64,000 nt of DNA from CAYOXD01 sp964407825 (lineage in GTDB: Bacteria > Desulfobacterota > Desulfobacteria > Desulfobacterales > JAFDDL01), in assembly GCA_964407825.1 (NCBI GenBank), contig CAYOXD010000002.1:1-64000 (forward strand). Direction: 5' to 3'. Below are positions 54,934 to 63,803 of the stretch, piece after piece. Under the pieces are notes generated by a model. That model was given only the letters and a program-made list of their open reading frames with translations, did not search any database and had not been told where the DNA came from. Both the position numbers and the translations under genes were made by a program. The stretch's first letter is position 1, and each line of letters starts with the position of its first letter.

Positions 54934-55815
54934 ATGAGTATGACAAGCAGTGTGGCGGACATTCTGATCGAAGCGCTTCCGTACCTCCGGCGGCTTTCTG
55001 GAAAGACCGTGGTGGTCAAATACGGCGGCCATGCCATGGTGGATGAGGGCCTGAAGAGCGATTTCGCAAAGGACATCGCCCTCATGAAATACGTGGGGCT
55101 CAATCCCGTGGTGGTTCACGGCGGAGGCCCCCAGATCTCCCAGGTGATGACGCGCATGGGAATCGAACCCAGATTTGTCCGCGGCATGCGGATGACGGAT
55201 CAGGACACCATGGATGTGGTGGAGATGGTGCTGGGTGGACTGGTCAATAACGCCATCGTCTCCCGGATCAACCAGGAGGGAGGTCAGGCCATTGGCCTCA
55301 GCGGTAAGGACGCGGGGCTCATCCAGGCCAGAAAGCTCCGCATGGTTCACCGGGAAAACGCCCAGAGCCCGCCGGAAATCATCGATCCGGGCCATGTGGG
55401 GGAGGTAGTCGCCATCAACCGGCACCTGATTGAGGCCCTGGCAGAAAAGGGGTTCATCCCGATCATCGCACCCGTTGGAACGGGCGAGCACGGTGAATCT
55501 TACAACATCAACGCCGATGCTGTGGCCAGTCACGTGGCCATGGCCCTGAAGGCAGCCAAACTGGTATTTCTGACGGACGTGGAAGGCGTTCTCGACAGTG
55601 AGGGAAAGCTCCTTAGCACCATTGCCGTGGAACGGATTGCCGGATACATCGAGGATCGCATCCTGACCGGCGGCATGATTCCCAAGGCCGAATTCGCCAG
55701 GGAGGCGGTTTTGAGCGGCGTGGATAAGGTCCATATCATCAACGGCACCCGGCCCCATGCGGTGCTGTTGGAGCTATTCACAGAGAGGGGCATTGGAACG
55801 GAAGTGATCCCATGA
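54934..55815 (+). CDS. argB: Acetylglutamate kinase
   Basis: A 293-residue amino-acid kinase in arginine synthesis. VVVKYGGHAMVDEGLKSDFAKDIALMKYVGLNPVVVHGGGPQIS is the phosphate-binding start (about 28-70). GLSGKDAGLIQARKL and NINADAVASHVAMALKAAKLVFLTDVEGVL follow. The N-terminal helix before the kinase core suggests the longer, arginine-sensitive hexameric type. It overlaps argD by four bases (ATGA). Confidence 0.96.
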   Translation: MSMTSSVADILIEALPYLRRLSGKTVVVKYGGHAMVDEGLKSDFAKDIALMKYVGLNPVVVHGGGPQISQVMTRMGIEPRFVRGMRMTDQDTMDVVEMVLGGLVNNAIVSRINQEGGQAIGLSGKDAGLIQARKLRMVHRENAQSPPEIIDPGHVGEVVAINRHLIEALAEKGFIPIIAPVGTGEHGESYNINADAVASHVAMALKAAKLVFLTDVEGVLDSEGKLLSTIAVERIAGYIEDRILTGGMIPKAEFAREAVLSGVDKVHIINGTRPHAVLLELFTERGIGTEVIP

Positions 55816-57011
55816 CTGAAGAACTGATAGCTCAGGCCGACACGGTCATCGCCAACACGTATCAGCGCTTTCCCATTGCGCTTGAAAGGGGAGAGGGATG
55901 CGTGCTCTGGGATACCGAAGGAAACGCCTACATCGATTTCGTTGCGGGCATCGCCGTTTGCAACCTGGGCCATGCCCACCCCCGTATCGCCGAGGCGGTG
56001 TGTGACCAGGCCCGGCGGCTGGTGCATGTATCGAATCTTTACTATACGACGCCCCAGGTGGACCTTGCCGCCCTGCTGGTGGAAAAGAGCTTCGCGGACC
56101 GGGTGTTTTTCTGCAATAGCGGCGCGGAGGCCAACGAGGCAGCCATCAAGCTGGCGAGAAAATACTTTTCCGCGCGGGGCGAAGCGCACCGGTTCCGCAT
56201 CGTTTCCATGAACCATTCGTTTCACGGCAGGACCATGGGGGCGCTCTCGGCAACCGGTCAGGAAAAAATCAAAAAGGGCTTTTCGCCGGTCCTCGAAGGC
56301 TTCGATTTCGTGGCCTTCAACGATCTGGAGGGGTTGGCCAAACGGCTGGGACCCGACACCTGCGCCGTGCTGCTCGAGCCGCTCCAGGGGGAAGGCGGCG
56401 TGCGCTGCCCCGCGCCCGAATATCTCGCTGCAGTGCGGGAATTGTGCGACCGGGCCGGTGTTCTCCTCATTTTTGACGAAATTCAAACCGGCATGGGTCG
56501 AACCGGAAAGCTCTTTGCCTATGAGCACGAGGGGGTAGCGCCGGATATCATGACCCTCGCCAAAGCCCTAGCAAACGGTCTTCCCATCGGTGCCATGTTG
56601 TCCCGGGAATCGGTGGCCCAGGCATTCGCCCCCGGTAGCCATGCCTCCACCTTCGGCGGCACGCCGCTGGTGACCGCCGCCGCTCTCGAAGTCCTGAAGA
56701 TCCTGACGGCCGAGGGGTTCATGGAGGCATGCACGACCATGGGCGCGTATCTCAAGGGTCGGCTCATGGAATTGAAGGCGCAGCACGCCTGTATCCGGGA
56801 GGTCCGGGGCAGGGGCCTCCTTCTGGGCATGGTTCTCGAAGGCAAGGGAGGCCCCCTGGTCAAGGCCTGCCTCAAGCGGGGTTTTCTCATCAACTGCGTT
56901 CAGGAAAATATTCTGCGGTTTGTCCCTCCCCTGACGATTTCGAGGGAGCAGGTGGATGCACTGGTGGGATGCCTGGATGCGCTTTTCCGAGAGGGGCTCG
57001 GTGTGCCATGA
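55812..57011 (+). CDS. argD: Acetylornithine aminotransferase
   Basis: A 399-residue class III PLP enzyme converting N-acetylglutamate semialdehyde to N-acetylornithine, or acting on succinyl-diaminopimelate. FCNSGAEANEAAIKLARKY (100-118), NHSFHGRTMGALSATGQ, LLIFDEIQTGMGRTG (218-232) and the PLP lysine K251 in TLAKALANGLPIGAML are present. It is translationally coupled to argB before it and to a lipoprotein gene after it. It is a paralogue of rocD at 6546-7769. Confidence 0.95.
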   Translation: MTEELIAQADTVIANTYQRFPIALERGEGCVLWDTEGNAYIDFVAGIAVCNLGHAHPRIAEAVCDQARRLVHVSNLYYTTPQVDLAALLVEKSFADRVFFCNSGAEANEAAIKLARKYFSARGEAHRFRIVSMNHSFHGRTMGALSATGQEKIKKGFSPVLEGFDFVAFNDLEGLAKRLGPDTCAVLLEPLQGEGGVRCPAPEYLAAVRELCDRAGVLLIFDEIQTGMGRTGKLFAYEHEGVAPDIMTLAKALANGLPIGAMLSRESVAQAFAPGSHASTFGGTPLVTAAALEVLKILTAEGFMEACTTMGAYLKGRLMELKAQHACIREVRGRGLLLGMVLEGKGGPLVKACLKRGFLINCVQENILRFVPPLTISREQVDALVGCLDALFREGLGVP

Positions 57012-57478
57012 ATGAAAAAGACAGGGGCCGGCCCCGAAACCGACTGGGCTTCCCATTGCATGCGCTGCTGTTGTCGATCGGCGCGCTGGTGTTGCTGAGC
57101 GCCGGGTGCGGCCAAAAGGCCATGCCCGTGGCTCCTCACCCTGTGGTGGTACCGCGAGTCTCGGATTTGAAGGGGGTCGTTCGAGGGGAACAGCTGATGT
57201 TGTCCTGGACGGTACCGGCCGAAGCGACACAGAGGGCGGGGGAGGCGCTGATGGCGGTGGTTTGCCGTTCCAAACTTCCCCGGAAGGATGGCGCGTGCAA
57301 GGAGTGTCCCCTTCGGTTCGAGGCCATCGACCGGCTGCCGGTACCCGCAGGGAACGAAGCTGGAATGCACTACATGGAAAGCCTGGAGAAGGGGTTCCGG
57401 TACACCTATTATGTGGTTTTAAGAGGGGAAAACGGGGTGTCAGGAGCTCCATCCAATTATTTTCACACCGTTTATTGA
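57008..57478 (+). CDS. LptM-like lipoprotein with FN3-like domain
   Basis: A 156-residue lipoprotein. ATG 57008 overlaps the argD stop. The signal (about 18-32) ends LLSAGCGQKAMPVAP. This CGxK...P start resembles LptM (YifL), which in E. coli also lies directly upstream of dapF, though LptM is far shorter. The rest looks like a fibronectin-III-type fold (VSDLKGVVRGEQLMLSWTVP, then YTYYVVLRGENGVSGAPSN). A link to LPS-export assembly is possible but unproven. Confidence 0.72.
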   Translation: MNEKDRGRPRNRLGFPLHALLLSIGALVLLSAGCGQKAMPVAPHPVVVPRVSDLKGVVRGEQLMLSWTVPAEATQRAGEALMAVVCRSKLPRKDGACKECPLRFEAIDRLPVPAGNEAGMHYMESLEKGFRYTYYVVLRGENGVSGAPSNYFHTVY

Positions 57479-57543
57479 CTGGACCAGGGGATCGGCCGCG
57501 GCACCCTGGCGCCATTTGCCGCCGTGGGGCCGGAAGGATACTA

Positions 57544-58395
57544 ATGAAATTGATTTCATTCTGTAAAATGAGCGGCGCCGGTAACGACTTTATCGTCATC
57601 GACAACCGGGAGTCCGTGTTGCCGCGAATGCCCCTCAATGAGTTTGCCCAACGGGTTTGCCGCCGTAAGATCGCCGTTGGCGCCGATGGACTCATCCTGA
57701 TCGAGAACTCGGACCAGGCGGATTTCAAGTGGCAATTTTTCAACTCCGACGGCAGCACCGCGGAGATGTGCGGCAATGGCGCGCGATGTGCGGCCAGGTT
57801 CGCCCATTTGAAGGGGATCGCGGGCCCGCAAATGGCCTTTGAGACCCTGGCTGGTCTGGTGACGGCAACGGTGAACGAGGGCCTGGTTCGGGTGAAGATG
57901 CCCGATCCAACAGATCTGATTCTTTATGACACAGTGGAGGTGCAGGAGGATCAGTTGCCCATCAGCTGCGTCACCGCCGGGGTGCCCCACGTGGTGGTCA
58001 TGCTCTCGGGCCTGGCACAGATGGACGTGGTGGGCCTTGGAAAACAGATCCGGCGGCATCCGAAATTCGCCCCTGCCGGCACCAACGTGAATTTCGTCGA
58101 ACCGGGGGCGCAGGGCTGGCTGGCGGTTCGGACCTATGAACGCGGCGTGGAGGACGAGACGCTGGCCTGCGGCACCGGCGCGGTGGCGGCTGCCCTCGTG
58201 GCCTCCCTGAAGCTGGGAAAACAGAGTCCCGTTCAGGTATTGACGCGATCGGGGTTTCAACTGGGCGTTCATTTCCGGGAGGCCGGCGGAATGTTCTCCG
58301 AGGTTTTCCTGGAGGGGGACGCGCGGGTCGTTTTCACAGGCGATATAGGTGCCGAAGCCCTGCAATGGCATACGGCGTCTGAGGTGGAAGGATAG
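57544..58395 (+). CDS. dapF: Diaminopimelate epimerase
   Basis: A 283-residue enzyme of lysine and peptidoglycan synthesis. MSGAGNDFIVIDNRE opens the first half, with catalytic Cys76 in EMCGNGARC. The second Cys209 lies in LACGTGAVAAALVA, preceded by YERGVEDETLACG. The ATG at 57544 is chosen; upstream in-frame sequence belongs to the lipoprotein gene region. Lengths and motifs are typical. Confidence 0.96.
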   Translation: MKLISFCKMSGAGNDFIVIDNRESVLPRMPLNEFAQRVCRRKIAVGADGLILIENSDQADFKWQFFNSDGSTAEMCGNGARCAARFAHLKGIAGPQMAFETLAGLVTATVNEGLVRVKMPDPTDLILYDTVEVQEDQLPISCVTAGVPHVVVMLSGLAQMDVVGLGKQIRRHPKFAPAGTNVNFVEPGAQGWLAVRTYERGVEDETLACGTGAVAAALVASLKLGKQSPVQVLTRSGFQLGVHFREAGGMFSEVFLEGDARVVFTGDIGAEALQWHTASEVEG

Positions 58396-58400
58396 GGGCC

Positions 58401-58904
58401 ATGCCTCGGCATCTGGCATTTATTTCGATTGGTTCCAACATGGGCGACCGGGTTGCCAACTGCCGCGGCGGCATCGAAGCTCTGGAGACTCTGGCGGAAA
58501 CCCGGCTTGAGGGCGTCTCCCGCCTCTATGAGACCGAACCGGTGGATTATCTGGAACAGGCGTGGTTTGTCAATGCGGCCGCGCGCATCGAAACTGGACT
58601 CGACCCCCTCCAACTGCTGGAGGCGCTCAAGGGGATCGAAAGAGCCGCCGGGAAAAGGGAAGGCGGGATCCGATTCGGTCCCCGTCCCCTGGATCTGGAT
58701 ATCATCCTCTTCGATTCGGTACGAATCGACACGGCGCACCTGGTCATACCCCATCCCAGAATGCATCAAAGACGGTTTGTATTGAGACCGATTTGTGATA
58801 TAGACCCCCATGTCCTTCACCCCAGCCTGAAGCGAAGCGCTCGCCAGCTTCTAGACGATCTCAGCGACGAAATCGGACAGGAGGTGAACGGTTTAGGGAA
58901 ATGA
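58401..58904 (+). CDS. folK: 2-amino-4-hydroxy-6-hydroxymethyldihydropteridine pyrophosphokinase
   Basis: A 167-residue folate-pathway kinase. [21 protein letters not shown] opens it, [22 protein letters not shown] follows, and [19 protein letters not shown] gives the Mg-binding DxD. It starts 5 bases after dapF. The match to FolK length (about 160) is good. Confidence 0.95.
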   Translation: MPRHLAFISIGSNMGDRVANCRGGIEALETLAETRLEGVSRLYETEPVDYLEQAWFVNAAARIETGLDPLQLLEALKGIERAAGKREGGIRFGPRPLDLDIILFDSVRIDTAHLVIPHPRMHQRRFVLRPICDIDPHVLHPSLKRSARQLLDDLSDEIGQEVNGLGK

Positions 58905-58990
58905 CAACTTTAGAGCGTCCGGGTCTCCTCTGCCACCGTTGGCTCAGGGGGGGCGCTCATCACGGAAACGCAGCCAATGGAGGAAGCCGG

Positions 58991-59635
58991 ATGAAGTTTT
59001 TCATCGACACCGCCAATATTGAAGAAATAAGAGACGCTGTCAGCATGGGCATGGTGGACGGCGTCACCACCAATCCCTCCCTCATCGCCAAGGAGGGCGG
59101 GGATTTCGAAACGCTCATCACTCGGATCTGCGAGGTGGTGGATGGCCCCATCAATGCAGAGGTCATCAGCACCGACGCGGAGGGGATGGTTCGAGAGGCC
59201 CGGGAACTGGTCAAGATCCATCCGAACATCGTGGTAAAAATCCCCATGCTGGTGGAGGGCCTGAAGGCCGTGCGCCGGTTGAGCGGGGAAGGGATCAACA
59301 CCAACGTCACCCTGATTTTCTCTCCCTTGCAGGCCCTGATGGCCGCCAAGGCCGGGGCGAGCTACGTGAGCCCCTTTGTCGGCCGCCTCGATGATGTCGC
59401 CCACGACGGAATGACCCTGACGGAACAGATCGTGGAGATCTATCAAAACTACGCCTTTGATACGGAAATCATCGTCGCCAGCGTCCGCAATCCCCTTCAT
59501 GTGCTCGAATCCGCTCTCATGGGCGCCGATATCGCCACTATCCCTTATAACGTGTTAAGCAAGCTGGCCGCCCATCCTCTGACCGACAAGGGCCTGGCCG
59601 CTTTTCTCAAGGACTGGGAAGGGGTCAATAAATAG
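58991..59635 (+). CDS. Transaldolase, FSA/TalC type
   Basis: A 214-residue small transaldolase. [36 protein letters not shown] opens it, and the Schiff-base lysine is K83 in [38 protein letters not shown] is a family mark. It may be a true transaldolase or a fructose-6-phosphate aldolase; the Tyr/Phe near residue 131 would decide and was not resolved. The ATG at 58991 gives the standard start. Confidence 0.93.
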   Translation: MKFFIDTANIEEIRDAVSMGMVDGVTTNPSLIAKEGGDFETLITRICEVVDGPINAEVISTDAEGMVREARELVKIHPNIVVKIPMLVEGLKAVRRLSGEGINTNVTLIFSPLQALMAAKAGASYVSPFVGRLDDVAHDGMTLTEQIVEIYQNYAFDTEIIVASVRNPLHVLESALMGADIATIPYNVLSKLAAHPLTDKGLAAFLKDWEGVNK

Positions 59636-59640
59636 GGGAC

Positions 59641-60210
59641 ATGCGTCGCACGGACAAGATAAAGGAAATTCTCAAACGACCCAACACCCTGACGCTGTTT
59701 CGGATTGCCGTGGTGCCGGGGATCGTGGTGCTGCTCCTTTTTCCCAATGCCTTCTGCTCTTTTGTGGCGGCGCTGCTATTCAGCGCGGCCGCCATTACCG
59801 ACTATTTCGATGGCTTCTACGCCCGTCAGCGGGGCATGGAATCCGAGCTTGGCAAGATCATGGATCCGGTTGCGGACAAACTCCTTGTCTCCTCCACCCT
59901 CATCATGCTCTCCTCCCTCAACTGGATACCGGCCTGGGTGGCCTGTGTCATCATCGGTCGCGAACTGGCGGTGACCGGCTTGCGAAACATCATATCAGGG
60001 AAAGGGGAGGACATATCGGCCTCCAATCTCGGGAAGTACAAAACCGGATTTCAAATCGCGGCACTGATTCCCCTGCTGGTACATTATGAACATCTCGGGA
60101 TCGACTTTCATGTGATCGGCATGGTGTTTCTCTGGCTGGCGCTGATTTTCACCGTATATTCCGGTGCCGATTATTTCATTCGGTATAAACGGTATTACAT
60201 CGACGAATAG
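59641..60210 (+). CDS. pgsA: CDP-diacylglycerol-glycerol-3-phosphate 3-phosphatidyltransferase
   Basis: A 189-residue inner-membrane enzyme of phosphatidylglycerol synthesis. The CDP-alcohol phosphotransferase motif runs D54-x2-DG-x2-AR-x8-G-x3-D75-x3-D79 (TDYFDGFYARQRG, then GKIMDPVADK). N-terminal PNTLTLFRIAVVPGIVVLL is the usual opening. About five helices follow. It begins 5 bases after the transaldolase and ends the run. Confidence 0.94.
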   Translation: MRRTDKIKEILKRPNTLTLFRIAVVPGIVVLLLFPNAFCSFVAALLFSAAAITDYFDGFYARQRGMESELGKIMDPVADKLLVSSTLIMLSSLNWIPAWVACVIIGRELAVTGLRNIISGKGEDISASNLGKYKTGFQIAALIPLLVHYEHLGIDFHVIGMVFLWLALIFTVYSGADYFIRYKRYYIDE

Positions 60211-60275
60211 ATGGGGTTTCAAACTTGACCTGAACCCCGATTGAAGGTTCTGATACCGCTTCTATCAGGTTTATT

Positions 60276-60764
60276 CTATCCCGGCAGGCTCAGCCGTTGG
60301 TGCGCCTTTCCCAGGACGCCTTGATAGTACCCCAGGATGTAGTCCAAATAGACGATTTGGAGTTTAACAGCAAAGATCCCCCGATCAGCGTAAGCCAGAA
60401 GAGCGGCGTCCTTGGCCAGGGGAAGCCCGTCGAGAAATCCGTTGTCGAGACAGCGCTTGATCTTTCTGGACAGAGCATGGGTACGGAAGTGATCGCGCCC
60501 ACCGGTTTCCCAGATGTCGTACAGGTGACACAGCAGACACACGGCGGCACCCTTGCGCAGCAGATCCGGGTCCAGGCCTATCCGGTCCCCGAGGTTCCGT
60601 GGCATTTCGCACCGAAGATACTTGAATGCATCGAATTCATTTAAAAATAAGCTGCCGCCAAATCCGCCGTAGGTCGTAACGGCCCTATTGTACAGGTTCA
60701 GAATGATGCGGGCCGCGTGCATCGCCTCATGAAAGTTTTCTTCGGTAATGTGATGGGTTTTCAT
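60276..60764 (-). CDS. Hypothetical helical protein
   Basis: A 162-residue soluble protein not recognised as a known family. It is helical by eye, with THHITEENFHEAMHAARIILNLYNRAVTTYGG at the start, CLLCHLYDIWETGGRDHFRTHALSRKIKRCL in the middle and ADRGIFAVKLQIVYLDYILGYYQGVLG at the end. Several His and Cys residues could bind a metal. It is convergent with pgsA and about 214 bases from the cupin gene. Confidence 0.68.
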   Translation of the reverse strand: MKTHHITEENFHEAMHAARIILNLYNRAVTTYGGFGGSLFLNEFDAFKYLRCEMPRNLGDRIGLDPDLLRKGAAVCLLCHLYDIWETGGRDHFRTHALSRKIKRCLDNGFLDGLPLAKDAALLAYADRGIFAVKLQIVYLDYILGYYQGVLGKAHQRLSLPG

Positions 60765-60978
60765 TTGCCTCTTCTATCTGTCCGGGGCAGATAATTTAAC
60801 GTAGCGGGTTTGGATCTGATAAGGGGAATAAGCAAGATACATGCCTCATTGAAGAATTCGCGCGATTTCACGAATTCGTCAATGGCGACAGGGGAATGCG
60901 GCACCGCTGTCCCATGGACAATGATCAGGCTGTGCCGCAGACTGTTACATAAAAGCTACACCTGATGTATACATTTGA

Positions 60979-61665
60979 TTACAGGATAGTCGTGCCGACG
61001 GCTGGATCTTTCTCTCCCTGCAGAATACCCAGCATGGCCTTGGCCAGCAGGCGATTCCTGTGGTGAGGGAGATAGCGTCTGTCCACGCGTTTTCGCTCCG
61101 GGTCGAAGCAGTTGACAAAGGCCCGGCGAATAGGGCTGCCATAAACATTGACCATCGCTATGGGGAGGTCGCCGGGATTGCCGGTTCTATGGATACCCTC
61201 ATTCAGGGGATGGGTTTCATCCGTTTCGCCGGGGAGCAGGAGGCGGTGGCGAGGTTCGCCGAGCCGGGCGATTCCCGCCTTGGAACCGTCATCCAGGCGC
61301 TCATATGTCACGATGTCGAGGGGGCCGAACAAGGTTCCGATAAGCCCCCATGAGCTGTGATCGTGAATGGGTGTATACTCCCCAGGGGCAAACAGAAACA
61401 GGCGCAGGGAAAAGCGACGGCCACGGTCCAGATACAGCAGCACCTCGCAATCGAAGAGCGCCGGTCTGGAAAGATCCGGATAGCGCTCTGCGCGGGACAT
61501 TCGACCGATTATATCCACAAAAAGGGCCTCGTCCGCCAGCAGCCCGGGCAGGGCTTCGCGGATAAAGTCCATTCTGGCCTGCTTTCCCTTCAGTTGATCC
61601 ATCACCGAGGACCAGGCGCGGCACGCGTCCATGAGTTTCGAGGCAGTTGATGTGTTGGACCCCAT
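60979..61665 (-). CDS. Cysteine-dioxygenase-like cupin
   Basis: A 228-residue cupin. LRLFLFAPGEYTPIHDHSSWGLIGTLFGPL gives an iron site with H101 and H103; H159 in NEGIHRTGNP is the likely third ligand. Cysteine dioxygenase and related thiol dioxygenases oxidise small thiols with O2, odd for an anaerobe unless used for oxygen removal or another substrate. It is 20 bases downstream of a molybdopterin oxidoreductase and may be coexpressed with it. Confidence 0.82.
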   Translation of the reverse strand: MGSNTSTASKLMDACRAWSSVMDQLKGKQARMDFIREALPGLLADEALFVDIIGRMSRAERYPDLSRPALFDCEVLLYLDRGRRFSLRLFLFAPGEYTPIHDHSSWGLIGTLFGPLDIVTYERLDDGSKAGIARLGEPRHRLLLPGETDETHPLNEGIHRTGNPGDLPIAMVNVYGSPIRRAFVNCFDPERKRVDRRYLPHHRNRLLAKAMLGILQGEKDPAVGTTIL

Positions 61666-61685
61666 GGCAGCTCCTTTGGTCTTTT

Positions 61686-63617
61686 TTACTTGGACATTTC
61701 CAGCCTCACGTACTGCTCGTAATAGGCGGCGCCAGAGCCCATATCCGTGCAGACGGCGTCAATGAGTTGATTGACCCCACCCCCCAGTCCCATCCAGTCC
61801 CCCCGGCGGTAGAGCACCACCTGGGGATGGAGATCCGCCAACGACACCGGTTGTACCCGCAGTCGGCCAAGGGGGGAAACGAGCCAGACCGGACCGTCAT
61901 CGTCGATTTCCCGCCATGCCGGGCATTCAGGCGACAACCATACAGTGGGAAACTTCGGATGGCTCTCGGGCAGGAGTTGTGAGTGCATGGCATCCCGACG
62001 CACAAGGCTCAGCAGCCGCAGGGGGAACCCCGGCGGCGGGGCCGGTTCCTCATGCAGCACCAGGGGAAGGGCGTAGCGTCCATCGGCATGGTCGAAAACC
62101 AGTCCCTCGTAGGCAACCGCCGGCCGGCTGGCCCGGACCCATCCCCTTTGCCGCAACCGGTTCAGATCCGTGTCCAATACAGGTGCCTCCAGGGCCCGGG
62201 CAAGGCAGCTTTCGGCATCCGGCAGCATCACGGGCGGGTCCAGCCTTCGGCCGATTTCCGATACGATCCAGTGATCGCCCCTCGCCTCGGGCGGTGGATC
62301 CACCACCTTCGCCGCATACAGGACGAATTCATGGAGATAGGAACCGACGATGTCCTCCTGTTCCAGCATCAGGGTGCAGGGGAGCACCAGGTCCGCTGCC
62401 CGGGCGGTATCGGTCATGAAGGCATCCACCACCACCTTGAAGTCAACCGACTGGAAAAATTGTCGCACACCGCGGCTGTCCGGCGCCTGGTTGACGATGT
62501 TGGTGCCGTTGACCCAAATCATTCGGACAGGCGGTCGGGTCCTGTCAGCCCCGTCCTGCGCTATCATCGGCTTTCGGAGGGTGTGCTGCGAACCGCTTGC
62601 CCCGGGATCCAGCCAGGAGAGGTCCAGATTCCGGAAGGCATGGTGATGAAAGTAGCTGCCGCCGCCGGGCCGTCCCACGTTACCGGAACAGAAGGCAAGG
62701 GCATTGATAAAACGCACATTTTCGCCGCCGTAGCGATACCGTTGCAGGCCGGCGCCCACCAGTGTGGCTGTGGGACCGGGGGCCGCATAGTACTCGGAGA
62801 GGGTTTCGATATCGCTGGACGACACCCCGGATAAGTCGCAAAGCCGATCCTCGCCGTATGCGCCGATGGTCTGGACAAAGCTCTTCACGTGCCGGGCCCT
62901 TTCGAGCAAGGATGCCGGAACCTGTCCAGCGGAAAACAGCCGTTTGGTTACCGCGGCCGCCAGAAAGCGATCCGTACCCGGCCGGATGCGGATCGTATCG
63001 TCGGAAAGCGACCGATTGAAATCCCCCCCGGGGGAGATGCTCAGCACCCGGGCGCCCCGGCGGCGCGCCCGGCGTATCAGCAGGGCCGTATGGACCGAAC
63101 TCCGGAGGGGGTCCTTTCCCCAGTTGACGATTCTGTCGCTCTCCAACAGAAGCTGGATATCGGAATTGCACCGGGAGCCGAAATCCTTGATATAGGCCAT
63201 GTAGCCGGCCGCATCGCACAGGGATCCATGGGTACGGGAGCTGCCAAGTTTTCGAAAAAAGAGGGTAGGGGTCTGCCGCAGGACCCCCTTGCCGCCTTGG
63301 CCATGGAGGTGCAAAATGGCGCCCGGGGTTTTGCGAAGTGCCTGTATCTTCTCCGCGCAGAGGGCCAGGGCCTCCTCCCAGCAGATAGCCTTCCAATTTT
63401 TTCCCCTGCGGATCATGGGGGTTTGGATCCGCGCGGGACTCTGCAGCCGTTGCAGATGGCTATTGATTTTGTTACAGGCGAATCCGGCGGTTATCGGATG
63501 ATCCGGCGCTCCCTTCAGCCGCGGATTTCCAGATCTGTCCAACTCCACCAGCAGGGCGCAAGAATCCGGACAATCCATGGTACAGGCCGTGTAAGATGCA
63601 TTCTGGTGCCCATCCAT
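61686..63617 (-). CDS. Molybdopterin-dependent oxidoreductase (DMSO reductase family)
   Basis: A 643-residue enzyme with an N-terminal 4Fe-4S site (Cys12-x3-Cys16-x3-Cys20 ... Cys48, CTMDCPDSC and GFACNKI) and Mo-bis-MGD domains. LHLHGQGGKGVLRQTP, RIVNWGKDPLRSSVHTALL, LPCTLMLEQEDIVGSYLHEFV and the C-terminal molydopterin-dinucleotide barrel follow. ATG 63617 with GGGAG upstream is preferred; a frame extension to 63785 is Arg/Gly-poorly conserved and lacks a ribosome site. No signal peptide, so it is cytoplasmic. The substrate is unknown; acetylene hydratase/formate dehydrogenase-like enzymes are near relatives. Confidence 0.9.
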   Translation of the reverse strand: MDGHQNASYTACTMDCPDSCALLVELDRSGNPRLKGAPDHPITAGFACNKINSHLQRLQSPARIQTPMIRRGKNWKAICWEEALALCAEKIQALRKTPGAILHLHGQGGKGVLRQTPTLFFRKLGSSRTHGSLCDAAGYMAYIKDFGSRCNSDIQLLLESDRIVNWGKDPLRSSVHTALLIRRARRRGARVLSISPGGDFNRSLSDDTIRIRPGTDRFLAAAVTKRLFSAGQVPASLLERARHVKSFVQTIGAYGEDRLCDLSGVSSSDIETLSEYYAAPGPTATLVGAGLQRYRYGGENVRFINALAFCSGNVGRPGGGSYFHHHAFRNLDLSWLDPGASGSQHTLRKPMIAQDGADRTRPPVRMIWVNGTNIVNQAPDSRGVRQFFQSVDFKVVVDAFMTDTARAADLVLPCTLMLEQEDIVGSYLHEFVLYAAKVVDPPPEARGDHWIVSEIGRRLDPPVMLPDAESCLARALEAPVLDTDLNRLRQRGWVRASRPAVAYEGLVFDHADGRYALPLVLHEEPAPPPGFPLRLLSLVRRDAMHSQLLPESHPKFPTVWLSPECPAWREIDDDGPVWLVSPLGRLRVQPVSLADLHPQVVLYRRGDWMGLGGGVNQLIDAVCTDMGSGAAYYEQYVRLEMSK

Positions 63618-63743
63618 CAAGGACGCTCCCTCTCTCTGTGTCGGGCTTTTGGGATCCACTCGCGTTTCGGCCACAAAGCCGCCCTCAGCTCCATGCCCTC
63701 TACCTATAGAAATACGATGTTCGACGGGTATTTGCAAAATGTA

Positions 63744-63770
63744 TTGAAAATCCTCCCTGGAAAATATAAA
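63744..63770 (+). promoter_or_regulatory. Weak promoter candidate before the second ACP
   Basis: TTGAAA (63744-63749) and TATAAA (63765-63770) are spaced 15 bases apart, a short gap. They lie in the AT-rich stretch just before the ACP start at 63804. Confidence 0.35.
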
Positions 63771-63803
63771 AAAGTCTTTTTGCATAGGAAGAGGAAAGGG
63801 GAG

